Shown here piece by piece: positions 9,126 through 17,705 of a stretch of 64,000 bases of DNA. The notes beneath the pieces are model-generated. The model worked only from the letters and a program-made list of their open reading frames with translations. It ran no database searches and was not told the DNA's origin. Source of the DNA: Halovenus sp037080055 (GTDB lineage: Archaea > Halobacteriota > Halobacteria > Halobacteriales > Haloarculaceae). The DNA is taken from assembly GCF_037080055.1 (NCBI RefSeq), contig NZ_JBAOJI010000005.1, positions 192,182 to 256,181 of the forward strand, given 5' to 3'. Position 1 is the stretch's first letter. Every line of letters begins with the position of its first letter. The translations under genes and the position numbers were made by a program.

Positions 9126-9869
9126 ATGGGTGGTTACGTGTGTACGATCGCCGGAGGCAACGGCGGTGTTGGGAAGACGACGACAGCAATCAATCTGGGT
9201 GCTGCCCTCGCCGACCGCGGCTACGAGACGGTTATCGTCGACGCGGATCTGGCGATGCCCAACGTCGCCGAGTTACTCGGCGTCGATGTCGAGACGTGTC
9301 TTCACGACGTCCTCGCGGGGTCGGCGACCATCAGCGAGACGCTCACTGATGCCGGCGGCGTGACGATCATCCCCGGCAAATCGAGCCTCGACGCATATGC
9401 TGAGGCCGACCCGAACAAACTCCCGAAGGTCGTCAATACTCTCGCTCGAACCCACGACGTTGTGCTCGTCGATACGGCGGCAGGGCTCAGCACGGAGACG
9501 ACGGTCCCGCTGGAACTGGCCGACGGCGTTATCCTCGTGACGACACCCGATCACGTTTCGCTGACTGATACCGGCAAAACTGGCACGCTCGCGGAGATGG
9601 TCGACAGTCCGATTCTCGGTGCGCTGCTCGTTAGAGCGACCACAGAGACGCCGATTGCCGATATCGACGCCGAATTCGACTTCCCGCTGCTGGGCGGGAT
9701 CCCGGAGAATGCCGAGGCCGTCGGGACGGAGCCGCTGGTCACCACAGCGCCGGACAGTCCGGCCGCCGAAGCCTACCGCGACCTCGCGGACGAACTTGCG
9801 CCGGTCTTTTTCGACGACGGCGAAGTCGAGGACATCGACCTCGTCCCTCGCGAGTGGATCGACCAGTAG
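9126..9869 (+). CDS. MinD/ParA-family P-loop ATPase
   Basis: Deviant Walker A ATPase of 247 residues: GGNGGVGKTTTAINLG at residues 10-25 (signature lysine plus catalytic lysine), VIVDADLAMPN as Walker A', and DVVLVDTAAGLS as Walker B. These proteins position cell-surface or division structures and usually work as ATP-dependent dimers on the membrane. Haloarchaea have several MinD paralogues used for polar positioning of chemotaxis arrays and archaella; I cannot tell which paralogue this is. There is no clear C-terminal amphipathic targeting helix. It follows the CBS gene on the same strand but has its own promoter. Confidence 0.85.
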   Translation: MGGYVCTIAGGNGGVGKTTTAINLGAALADRGYETVIVDADLAMPNVAELLGVDVETCLHDVLAGSATISETLTDAGGVTIIPGKSSLDAYAEADPNKLPKVVNTLARTHDVVLVDTAAGLSTETTVPLELADGVILVTTPDHVSLTDTGKTGTLAEMVDSPILGALLVRATTETPIADIDAEFDFPLLGGIPENAEAVGTEPLVTTAPDSPAAEAYRDLADELAPVFFDDGEVEDIDLVPREWIDQ

Positions 9870-9872
9870 GCG

Positions 9873-10307
9873 CTACTGCTGTGCGCTCACGTTTGCGAGA
9901 AACTCCTCGAAGACGCTTCGACAGTCCCCGCAGAGTGTGAAGTTCGCGTACGCAGGCAACTCCTCGCCGGGGCGGCGGTAGAGTTCGATGCCGACGACTG
10001 GCTCCGAGTCGAGGTCGTCGGCACAAAAACTGCACTGCTCGGCCGACTCCCGATAGCCAGCGGCGATAGATCGGTCCGCGTCGACTGGTGGCTGGTCGTG
10101 GCCGTTCCAGCTATCGAGGAGTTCCACCGGCTCGGAGCCACAGTCCGGACAGTACAGGAGTCCACCGGCAGATAGCCCCGAAATCGACCCCGCCTCGGCT
10201 TCGGGATAACTCTGGAGTGCGAGCCGTCGCTCCCCGAGTGTCGTCCCGCAGGAGGTACACTCCTCGTGGGCTGTCGGTTCGGTGTTCGTTCGACTCTCGC
10301 TGCTCAT
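9873..10307 (-). CDS. Zinc-ribbon protein, unknown function
   Basis: A 144-residue acidic protein with four CxxC-type pairs: CTSCG near residue 20, CPDCG near 56, CSFC near 92 and CGDC near 128, so it probably binds two zinc ions. No catalytic motif is seen. A GTG at 10319 is an in-frame alternative; the ATG at 10307 (MSSESRTNTEP) is preferred. Its stop lies three bases from the end of the convergent MinD-like gene. Confidence 0.7.
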   Translation of the reverse strand: MSSESRTNTEPTAHEECTSCGTTLGERRLALQSYPEAEAGSISGLSAGGLLYCPDCGSEPVELLDSWNGHDQPPVDADRSIAAGYRESAEQCSFCADDLDSEPVVGIELYRRPGEELPAYANFTLCGDCRSVFEEFLANVSAQQ

Positions 10308-10429
10308 ATGCCGATTCACGAGCGGACCCTAATAGAGGTGCGTCAGACGGTCGTCAGCCGTTTCCTCCAACGGGGGGCCTGACCGGAAAAACGAAGACGG
10401 TATGAATCCCCTCCTGCATTGAATGTGTA

Positions 10430-10987
10430 ATGACTGGTCAGGGAAATGTCGATCACGAGAACGCGATGCAGGACGTGATCGCTGTCGACGCCGACGACAA
10501 CAAACAGGGAATGGTCAACCGACTAGATGCACACACCGGCGATGGAATCCGCCACCGAGCGTTCACGACGCTTCTGTTCGACGACCGCGGACACATTCTT
10601 CTCGCGCAGCGAAGCCCCGACAAACGCCTCTGGGACACCCACTGGGACGGCACCGTCGCCTCCCACCCGGTCGAGGGCCAATCACAGGTCGAGGCCGCGA
10701 CGGTCCGACTCGAAGAGGAACTCGGGATCGAACCCGACCAGTACGACGACCTCGAAGTCACCGACCGCTTCGAGTACAAACGCTACTACGAGAACGCTGG
10801 CGTCGAACACGAAGTCTGTGCCGTCTTGCAGGCCACCCTCGACGACACCAGCATCGACCCCGACCCCGAGGAAGTGGGCGGCGTGATGTGGGTGCCCTAC
10901 GAGCGACTCCACGAGAACCCGCAGTGGTACCGTCAACTGCGACTCTGCCCGTGGTTCGAGATTGCGATGCGCCGGGACGTGAAGTAA
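10430..10987 (+). CDS. Nudix hydrolase of the type I isopentenyl-diphosphate isomerase family
   Basis: 185 residues. HRAFTTLLFDDRGHILLAQRS, the HWDGTVASHP segment, the Nudix-like VEAATVRLEEELG and the EHEVC pair (E126, E128) line up with type I IPP isomerase, which interconverts IPP and DMAPP for isoprenoid lipid synthesis. The position of the catalytic Cys of E. coli Idi (C67 in SVCGHP) is Ala77 here (TVASHP), while His42, His79 and the acidic metal ligands are kept. It may therefore be a divergent isomerase or another Nudix enzyme. Its TAA directly abuts the stop of the convergent lhr gene. Confidence 0.7.
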   Translation: MTGQGNVDHENAMQDVIAVDADDNKQGMVNRLDAHTGDGIRHRAFTTLLFDDRGHILLAQRSPDKRLWDTHWDGTVASHPVEGQSQVEAATVRLEEELGIEPDQYDDLEVTDRFEYKRYYENAGVEHEVCAVLQATLDDTSIDPDPEEVGGVMWVPYERLHENPQWYRQLRLCPWFEIAMRRDVK

Positions 10988-13843
10988 CTACTCCCAGAAC
11001 GACCGCGTCCGGGCGTACTCGCGCTCCCGTGAGAGAATATCTCGGTAGAAGTCGTCTTCATTCTCGCGAAGTTTGTTGATAATCCGCGCAGCGTTGCGCG
11101 GGCCGACACCGCGGGCCGCCAGCGCGATGACGGCCTGTTTGCCGTGGCTCTGGACCAGACTCCCGGCTTTGTAGGCGCGCTCGGTCTGTTTCTCCTGCTC
11201 GTCGTCCTTCTGGTCAGCCCGCACCGCCGCGACAGTCTCGTCGGCCCAGGGATTCAACGCAGCAATCTGTGTCGACTCACAGTTCGGACAACTGGGCTGA
11301 TCCCGGACACGCTTGACCGGCTTGGTCCGGTCGTACTCCTGGCAGTGCAGACAGAACAGAATCACTCGATCTTCCTGCAACCGTTCTTTGACCGTCTCGA
11401 TGACGCTCGCGTCGGCGTTTTCCGGCGTCAGGAGTTCGGTCCCCGACCCGCGCCCGCCGATGCCGACCGGCGTGTGCTCGCCAACGGTCTCGATTTCGAT
11501 CTCCCCTGATTGAACGCCGCGAAGCACGTCCTGTGCGCCCTCGATGGATAGCTCTTCGTGGATCAATTCCCGAAGCGCCTCGTCGTAGACCGGGGTGCCT
11601 TCGAGGGCATCGAGTAGTCGGCTCTTCCCGAATCCGGTCGAGCCGTTGCCCCGCCAGCGTTTGAGCGCGCCGAAGGTTGCGGCGACCTGTGCGAGTTTAA
11701 ATTTCAGCGCGTCGGCGTTTTTCAGGCTCAGTTCAATCAGCCCGCGGACGTGGTCGGGATCAGTCTCGCGGAGGATCTCCTCCACGTCAGCCATCGAGAT
11801 GCCCTGCGGCACGTCGAGTTCGATCCGGTAGGGGTCGACCTCCATCCCGACGCTGGACCCGGTTCGCTGGCCCAACAGGGCCGAGAGCAGGCGACTGAGT
11901 GTCTCGTTGATCTTGTGGCCGAAACAGGCGTTGACGACGATCGAGCCAGCCCCGAACTCGACGACGATTCGGTCGTCGGTCGCGACTGGGTGGCCGGTTT
12001 CGGCCTGATCAGTGAGTTGTTCCAGTCCGGCAGTGATCGTCTCCGTGTCGAAGTCGTATCGTCGCTGGAGATCACGTGCGACCGACTCCTCGCTGCCGCC
12101 GGCGTCGAGTTGCGTGCCCGCCACGCCCCGGACTTGTCCGACGTGCTCGGCGACCTGCCGCGTGACTGGAATCTCCTGACCGGTCCAGGAGGGCACCTCA
12201 CCGGCGGGATCTTCGATTGGCGAGACGGTCACCACGTCCTCCTCTTCGTCGACTTCGGTGATCCGCCACATCTCGCCACCCTGGATGAAGATTTCGCCAG
12301 GTTCGGCGAAGTTGACGACGAACCGTTCGTCGAGGGTTCCGACCTGCCGACCGCTGGCCACGTCTTCCACGTCGTAGGTCGCTTCGTCGGGGATCATCGA
12401 GAGATTCCGGTAGAAGTACTGCCACGTTCCCCGGCGCTTCTCCAATCGGTCTTCCTCCTCCTCTAACCAGACGATCCGGTTGTCGGCAATCTCGCGGACG
12501 ATCTGTTTGAACTGCTCGGGCGAGAGGTCTTGGAAGGGGTACGCTCGCGTTATAATCTCGTAGGCACGCATCGCCTGAATCTCGCCGAAGCCCATCACGA
12601 GGCCGGCGATCTGGTTGGCGACGGTATCCAGACTGCCGTGGTGGATCGCAGCGGGTTCGACGTGGCCGTCCTGTGCGCTGTGGCCGATCACGATCGATTC
12701 GAGCACGTCGTCGGGGTGGCTGGCGATGATCGTTCCGCTTGAGATTGCGCCCTCGCGGTGGCCAGCGCGGCCGATCCGCTGGAGCAGGCGCGTCACCTGC
12801 CGGGGGCTATTGTACTGGACGACGTGATCGACGTGACCCACGTCGATGCCCAGTTCCATCGAGGAGGTACACATCAGCCCCTCGATCTCGCCGTTTTTGA
12901 ACTGTGATTCGATCTCGATCCGTTTCTCTTTGGCCAGCGAGCCGTGGTGGATCCCGATGTTGGTTCCATACTCTTTCAGCCGGGAGCCAATTGCTTCGGC
13001 TGTCTGGCGGGTGTTGACGAAGACCAGCGTTGCCTCGTTCTCGGCGATAATTTCGTCGATGGCGCGGACGTGACTCGCAATCTCGGGATCGGTGACGAGT
13101 TCGCTGGCGATCTGTTCGTCCCGTTCTGTCGGGGTGGGACAGCGAACGTCGATGTCGAGTTCGCTTCCGATGTCGACGCCGGCGACGGTATACTTTCGAT
13201 CCCCAGTAAGCAGTTTGCCGATTTCGTCGGGATCGTTGACCGTCGCCGAGAGGCCGATCCGCTGGGAGGGTCCGGCGAGTTCTCTGAGGTGTTCCAGTCC
13301 AATCGATAGCTGTGCGCCGCGTTTCGAGACCGCGAGTTCATGAATCTCGTCGACGACGACGTGTTCGACGTCTTCGAGCGCCCGCTGCAGTTTCTCGCCG
13401 GTGAACATCGCTTGCAACGTCTCGGGCGTCGTCACGAGCACGTCCGGCGGATTGTTCGCCTGTTTCTGGCGCTGGTAATCGGTCGTGTCGCCGTGGCGGA
13501 TGTCAATCTCGATATCGAGCGTCTGGCCCCACCACTCCAGGCGTTCCTCCATGTCGCGGTTGAGCGCCCGCAGCGGCGTGATGTACAGCGCGCTGATTCC
13601 GAAGGTGTCCTCGCCGACGATGGCGTCGAAGACCGGCAACATTGCGGTCTCGGTCTTGCCGCTGCCAGTCGGCGCGACGACAACGACGTTCTCGCCGTCG
13701 ACCAGCGGCGGGAGCGCGCGGCGCTGTGGCTCCGTCGGCGTCTCGAACCCACGCTCAGAGAGGGCATCTCGCAGCTCAGTACCGAGCAAGCTGAAGGCCG
13801 CCGCGTCGTCTTCGAGCGCGTGACTCGCGCCGCCGTTACTCAT
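10988..13843 (-). CDS. lhr: Lhr-type ATP-dependent helicase
   Basis: A superfamily 2 DNA helicase of 951 residues, a usual size for archaeal Lhr-core. It shows the Q motif (FETPTEPQRRALPPL), Walker A (APTGSGKTETA), the DEIH box (VVDEIHELA), motif III (LSATVNDP), motif V/VI (TSSMELGIDVGHVD, QRIGRAGHR), then the Lhr winged-helix and DUF4145-type C-terminal region. A CLHCQEYDRT...CPNCES Cys cluster near residue 855 suggests a zinc site. Lhr acts in DNA repair and replication-coupled recombination. Convergent with the Idi-like gene with no intergenic base. Confidence 0.93.
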   Translation of the reverse strand: MSNGGASHALEDDAAAFSLLGTELRDALSERGFETPTEPQRRALPPLVDGENVVVVAPTGSGKTETAMLPVFDAIVGEDTFGISALYITPLRALNRDMEERLEWWGQTLDIEIDIRHGDTTDYQRQKQANNPPDVLVTTPETLQAMFTGEKLQRALEDVEHVVVDEIHELAVSKRGAQLSIGLEHLRELAGPSQRIGLSATVNDPDEIGKLLTGDRKYTVAGVDIGSELDIDVRCPTPTERDEQIASELVTDPEIASHVRAIDEIIAENEATLVFVNTRQTAEAIGSRLKEYGTNIGIHHGSLAKEKRIEIESQFKNGEIEGLMCTSSMELGIDVGHVDHVVQYNSPRQVTRLLQRIGRAGHREGAISSGTIIASHPDDVLESIVIGHSAQDGHVEPAAIHHGSLDTVANQIAGLVMGFGEIQAMRAYEIITRAYPFQDLSPEQFKQIVREIADNRIVWLEEEEDRLEKRRGTWQYFYRNLSMIPDEATYDVEDVASGRQVGTLDERFVVNFAEPGEIFIQGGEMWRITEVDEEEDVVTVSPIEDPAGEVPSWTGQEIPVTRQVAEHVGQVRGVAGTQLDAGGSEESVARDLQRRYDFDTETITAGLEQLTDQAETGHPVATDDRIVVEFGAGSIVVNACFGHKINETLSRLLSALLGQRTGSSVGMEVDPYRIELDVPQGISMADVEEILRETDPDHVRGLIELSLKNADALKFKLAQVAATFGALKRWRGNGSTGFGKSRLLDALEGTPVYDEALRELIHEELSIEGAQDVLRGVQSGEIEIETVGEHTPVGIGGRGSGTELLTPENADASVIETVKERLQEDRVILFCLHCQEYDRTKPVKRVRDQPSCPNCESTQIAALNPWADETVAAVRADQKDDEQEKQTERAYKAGSLVQSHGKQAVIALAARGVGPRNAARIINKLRENEDDFYRDILSREREYARTRSFWE

Positions 13844-14139
13844 TACCCTCTAGTTGGCCCTGAGCGGATTAAGGGCGTCGGAGCAAGTCGGTAGACTGCT
13901 TCTAGGGTGTCATAGAACAGTTCGCACGCTCATCTGCTGATTTTTTGAGCGGGACGAAGAGGCCTGGTTCATCCACCCAACGGGGATCGACCTCTGGATT
14001 CTCTATCGGATCGTTGTCAGCATCGGCGGAGAAATGCAGACCGGCGACAACGACCTCCAAGGGACTTGTATCACATTTTCGCTCCCGAGGGCACTCTCGG
14101 AGAAAATGGCGTGACATGGTTCACTGTCCAGTTGGAGAC
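13844..14139. other. Non-coding or remnant sequence
   Basis: This stretch marks the left edge of the first accessory block. On the minus strand, 14117-13902 is open for 71 codons and encodes an acidic segment (about GLHFSADADNDPIENPEVDP) that could be the degraded end of a haloarchaeal gene. It has no recognisable domain and no clear start, so it is not called as a gene. Confidence 0.3.
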
Positions 14140-14415
14140 TCAACGCAAGAACGATCGGAGAAGGGCAAGGAAGCCGAACCCAATCGCGACCGACTCGATG
14201 ATATGTACCTGAGTCAGCCCGATAGGGGTCAGTTGATAGAGTGCCCCCTCTACAAAGACACCGATTGTCATAATAGCGAAGCCGATCGTCGCATCCCGCA
14301 GATACGTGGCTCTTTGCTCATAATACGCTCGGAAGCTGATTATTGTCGTCAGAATACCGAGCAACAATACTATAATGCGAGTACTCGTTAACGCTACTGC
14401 CCAGCCATCAACCAT
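14140..14415 (-). CDS. Small multi-pass membrane protein (DUF7521-like)
   Basis: 91 residues with three predicted membrane helices, beginning MVDGWAVALTSTRIIVLLLG. The pattern (helix, a short polar segment, GFAIMTIGVFVEG, then a third helix ending LLRSFLR) closely matches the small membrane proteins encoded at 18796-19092 and 53390-53686. Function unknown. In the two related loci the gene sits beside a winged-helix regulator; here the upstream 275 bases hold no intact regulator. The family name is from memory. Confidence 0.7.
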   Translation of the reverse strand: MVDGWAVALTSTRIIVLLLGILTTIISFRAYYEQRATYLRDATIGFAIMTIGVFVEGALYQLTPIGLTQVHIIESVAIGFGFLALLRSFLR

Positions 14416-14953
14416 TCAGTTCACACCCCTATTGTGTTGTAGTCTCCTGTAGCGAGAGGCGTCCGGCAGAGGCTCCCGATACGAACTTAATGAACGTCCA
14501 CAACAACGATATTGAATACGACAACCGTGAGTTTGGTCTTTTGAACGGACCCCGACGCTGATACTGTCAGTACTGACTGCTGAGGACTCTACGGGGGTTA
14601 TCATATACTCCGAGCAGAGGTGACAATAGTGATCGCCAACCAGGCATCTCAAACCCATCATAATGAGGCTTTTATTGATATTATGATGGTGGAGGAGATG
14701 GTATTTAAAAAGTTGGCTGTTTTGTAGAGCCTACAAATCACACGTAGCTAAATATGCCGTTCTCTCCAAATCTCATCTAAAAGATGGGTCTGTACAAGCC
14801 GCTAAACGTTGGATCTGGGCGGATTCGTGCGGGGGAGAACAATGTGGCCAGAATGGCTAACCATGTCACCCCCATCGTAGACCGACCCACCGACAATAGT
14901 GGATGTCACGGAACCGAACTTCCATGCCAGTCGCTTGGACTCATTAGGTACCA
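14416..14953. other. A+T-rich intergenic region of the accessory block
   Basis: 538 bases between the divergent small membrane protein and histidine kinase genes. An 81-codon minus-strand opening (14661-14416) has atypical Cys/Arg-rich composition and no domain, so I reject it as a gene. By position it lies where the related locus at 19.1-19.5 kb carries its winged-helix regulator, so it may be regulator debris, though no frame shows a recognisable HTH. It includes the promoter element at 14702-14737. Confidence 0.45.
14702..14737. promoter_or_regulatory. TATA-like box with adjoining inverted repeat (putative operator)
   Basis: TATTTAAAA (14702-14710) is followed after a few bases by GCTGTTTTGTAGAGCCTACAAA. 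This contains the perfect inverted repeat TTTGTAG-AGC-CTACAAA (14721-14737). The first 21 bases match 17 of 21 with the element at 19503-19523, which also sits beside a TATA box. The TATA reads in both directions, so it may serve the minus-strand membrane protein gene, the kinase gene, or both. Confidence 0.45.
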
Positions 14954-16432
14954 ATGTACAATATAAACACTGGGGCTGACCGGCTGTTCGACACGATTAA
15001 CGAATCGGACGACAAAAAGCGGCTTCACTATTCCGGACTCATCTCAGCAGTTGGTGTCGTTGTCGCTATCTTTCATATCCCACATTTTGTCGCAGACGTG
15101 ACTGGAGAGATGGGACTATTGGTGCTGGTGACTGGCGCATTTCTCCCGTTCGTTCTTGCGGTTAGTGTTGCGATTGCTGGGTATGGATTCTGGCGGAGTG
15201 ATTTACAAGTGCTTCAGATCCGACGAGTTGGCCTCTGGGTTGTCTCCGGAATGGTGGGCATGACGACTGTCAGCGGGACATTTCTATTATATGCTGTCAT
15301 AGAAGGAGCTCAGCTACCCCACTTCTATTATCTCCTCTTGGACTTTGCCACAACTGGTGCACTCGGCGGAATCCTTATTGGCTGGTACGATGTCAACAAT
15401 CGTCGGCATGCAAAACAGTTGCGAGTGTTTCAGCAGGCAGTCGAACACGCGGGCCATAATATCTATCTGACCACTCCCACAGGTAGGATCGAGTACGCCA
15501 ACCCCAAGTTCGAAGAGCAGACTGGCTACGACAAAGATGAGGTGATTGGGGCGACTCCACGGATTCTGAAATCTGGTGAACACGACGAGCAGTTCTACGA
15601 GGAGATGTGGGAGACGATCCTCGCTGGCGATATCTGGCACAGCGAAATAGTAAACGAACGAAAAGACGGGTCACAGTATCATCTCAATCAGACGATTGCG
15701 CCCGTGACCGACGAGGATGGCGAAATCGAACATTTCATCGCAATCAACAATGACATCACAGAACTGAAAGAGTATGAGGCCAAGCTGAAACGACAGAACG
15801 AGCAACTTGACCAGTTTGCGAGCGTCGTTTCTCACGATTTGCGGAATCCATTGAACGTGGCGATGGGCCGAACAGAGATGGCCAAACGCGACTGTGAAAG
15901 CGACCACTTGGATGCCGTCAGCCAAGCACTGGATCGCATGGAACAGCTCATCGCTGACGTGTTATCTCTCGCCCGGCAGGGAGAATCAGTCAGCGAGACG
16001 GAAACACAACCGCTTCGAGCGGTGTGCGAACGGGCGTGGAATCAGATCAGCGCATCCGAGGCGTCGCTGTCAGTTAGCTACGACCGAGCAGTTGTGGCGG
16101 ACCCCAGCCGCCTCCAGCAGTTACTTGAAAACTTGTTCCGAAACGCAATCGAACACGGGGGCTCTGAGGTAGCAATTCATATCGGGGAATGTGACGATGG
16201 ATTCTATGTCGAAGACGACGGACAGGGCTTCACCGATACCGACACAGAGACCCTGTTCGAGCCAGGACACACGACCTCAGACGACGGGACCGGACTTGGA
16301 CTCGCTATTGTCAAGCAAATTGTCGACGCACACGGATGGACAATTATCGCAACTCGTGGGACGAAAGGTGGGGCCAGGTTTGAGATCACCGGGGTCGAAA
16401 CAACCGCCTTTTCTGAACTAACAAGTCACTGA
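14954..16432 (+). CDS. Membrane-bound PAS-domain sensor histidine kinase
   Basis: 492 residues. Four hydrophobic helices (about 28-145) are followed by one PAS domain (about 155-275, ending AINNDITELKEYEAKL), a dimerisation/phosphoacceptor domain with VVSHDLRNPLN (His near residue 294) and an HATPase domain with N box LLENLFRNAIEH, G1 YVEDDGQGF and G2 GTGLGLAIVK. It is a complete kinase. No response regulator lies beside it, though one is encoded at 50291-50911. Codon use and G+C are less biased than in the core genes. Confidence 0.92.
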   Translation: MYNINTGADRLFDTINESDDKKRLHYSGLISAVGVVVAIFHIPHFVADVTGEMGLLVLVTGAFLPFVLAVSVAIAGYGFWRSDLQVLQIRRVGLWVVSGMVGMTTVSGTFLLYAVIEGAQLPHFYYLLLDFATTGALGGILIGWYDVNNRRHAKQLRVFQQAVEHAGHNIYLTTPTGRIEYANPKFEEQTGYDKDEVIGATPRILKSGEHDEQFYEEMWETILAGDIWHSEIVNERKDGSQYHLNQTIAPVTDEDGEIEHFIAINNDITELKEYEAKLKRQNEQLDQFASVVSHDLRNPLNVAMGRTEMAKRDCESDHLDAVSQALDRMEQLIADVLSLARQGESVSETETQPLRAVCERAWNQISASEASLSVSYDRAVVADPSRLQQLLENLFRNAIEHGGSEVAIHIGECDDGFYVEDDGQGFTDTDTETLFEPGHTTSDDGTGLGLAIVKQIVDAHGWTIIATRGTKGGARFEITGVETTAFSELTSH

Positions 16433-16581
16433 ACCTGAGGAGTGCAGTCAATAGATTGGTATTCACATTCGTTATGCTGGCTCGCTCGGTGCCGTGGACA
16501 CTCCTACATAAAGTTTACTTGGATTTGTCGTTCGGCCAAGTTCTCGAATCACTCTCTTAAACTGGCAGTAAAGGTTCTTCT

Positions 16582-17025
16582 ATGCGAACGTCTGAGAACC
16601 AATCCAGTCTGGAGAGGCGGCAGAATAGAATACGATTAGCAGTGCTGGTTGTCCTCGGGTTCATTTGGATCGTTTCCGTAGGTGTGCGACCGGTCGCTGC
16701 TGGTGGGGACGGCGCAAGTGCCGGTCAAAGTACTGATTTACTGCATGTGTTTATCGAGATCGTTCAGTTGTTAGTCGGAGTTATCGCAATCGCGACGGCC
16801 TACCTTGCGATCAAAACGATGCGGGGCGGACACATCGAGTGGGCCTTCTACTCGCTCACGACCGGTGTTGTCACGTTCCTTACGCAGCGTTTGTGGCATT
16901 CTCTCCACGAGTTTGGTTTCGTCCCGTTCCCAGAGGGGGCCGAACAAACTCTGTTTATTGTTGCGACGGTGTTGATGGCGATTGGATTCATCCAGACCTA
17001 CCACGTCATGCAACCGACTGCATAA
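16582..17025 (+). CDS. Small membrane protein with N-terminal hydrophobic segment
   Basis: 147 residues. An N-terminal helix (about 18-40, ending VAAGGDG, perhaps a cleaved signal) precedes three further helices: FIEIVQLLVGVIAIATAYLA, FYSLTTGVVTFLT and LFIVATVLMAIGF. The three-helix part resembles the other small membrane proteins in this window (14140, 18796, 53390), with an added leader. Function unknown. It is followed ten bases later by the next small gene, suggesting co-transcription. Confidence 0.65.
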   Translation: MRTSENQSSLERRQNRIRLAVLVVLGFIWIVSVGVRPVAAGGDGASAGQSTDLLHVFIEIVQLLVGVIAIATAYLAIKTMRGGHIEWAFYSLTTGVVTFLTQRLWHSLHEFGFVPFPEGAEQTLFIVATVLMAIGFIQTYHVMQPTA

Positions 17026-17034
17026 CGCTGTATC

Positions 17035-17331
17035 ATGTCTCATCATAATACGGCGGACTACTACGCCCTGATCGAGAGTCTCATCGCGGATCAGGAAGAA
17101 GTGTGGGGCGGCCTGGCTATCGAAATCGCAAATGCCGTACCAGGGCTAGTGGTTTCTGAGAACGGTACGGAATCTGGGGACATGTGGGTCAATGGAAATG
17201 AAAAAGCCATCGCCGGGGCACTTGCTGATTCGTACATCAAAAGATTCGGTCAATCCGCGGCGAAGTCGTTGCAAGCGGTTGCCCGTGAGTACGATGATGA
17301 TGTTGATTTACCAGCTGTATTGCAGACCTAA
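17035..17331 (+). CDS. Small soluble protein, unknown function
   Basis: 98 residues starting MSHHNTADYYALIESLIADQ. It is helical and acidic with no Cys and no recognised motif. It follows the membrane protein gene by nine bases and is probably in the same transcript. I do not recognise the family. Composition fits haloarchaeal coding DNA. Confidence 0.6.
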   Translation: MSHHNTADYYALIESLIADQEEVWGGLAIEIANAVPGLVVSENGTESGDMWVNGNEKAIAGALADSYIKRFGQSAAKSLQAVAREYDDDVDLPAVLQT

Positions 17332-17549
17332 TAAATCGGCAGTAAGTGCATACGCGCGTAATATTTCCGCTCCGACTGTCTCGAACCTTTCAACGCCCAA
17401 CATATACGGGACCGAGGTTCGTGGGTACAACCCTCATCGAATTAGGTACATGAACGTTGCGCTACGGTATGACCAAAATCGTCGTATGTACGAATTAGAG
17501 AGATTTTCTCAGCCGAGAACTAATACTTGGATAGCGAGGGGGAGAGACG

Positions 17550-17705
17550 ATGACTGAACGGACTAGCGGTAATCACATGAACAGCGACGGTACGATCGAT
17601 AACACTGACACTGTTGATGTAGATGGCACGGCTCTTCAGGGGCCGGGGTTAACTCACACGCCCACTTTCACGAGTTATTCAGACTTATATAAAAATGTCT
17701 ACTGA
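17550..17705 (+). CDS. 51-residue small protein overlapping the radical-SAM chimera
   Basis: ATG at 17550, after a purine-rich GGGGGAGAGA that could act as a ribosome-binding site, opens a 51-codon frame rich in Thr, Asp, Gly and Asn and ending SYSDLYKNVY. It overlaps the start of the radical-SAM/ferrochelatase gene by 11 bases, suggesting translational coupling. Small proteins just upstream of radical-SAM genes are often modified peptide precursors, and rSAM-partnered candidate peptides are known in haloarchaea. That role is inference: I recognise no family motif, there is no Cys, and the adjacent enzyme is not intact. Confidence 0.45.
   Translation: MTERTSGNHMNSDGTIDNTDTVDVDGTALQGPGLTHTPTFTSYSDLYKNVY

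Noticed and set aside
13902..14117. 71-codon minus-strand gene
   Set aside because: Acidic and possibly a gene fragment, but no start signal, domain or homologue could be supported.
14416..14661. 81-codon minus-strand gene upstream of the small membrane protein
   Set aside because: Composition is Cys/Arg/Ser-rich and unlike haloarchaeal proteins, with no domain; adjacent end coordinates are a coincidence of frame.
17684..17692. TTATATAAA as the TATA box of the radical-SAM chimera
   Set aside because: Only three bases before the ATG, too close for a promoter of that start; it encodes part of the upstream 51-codon ORF.
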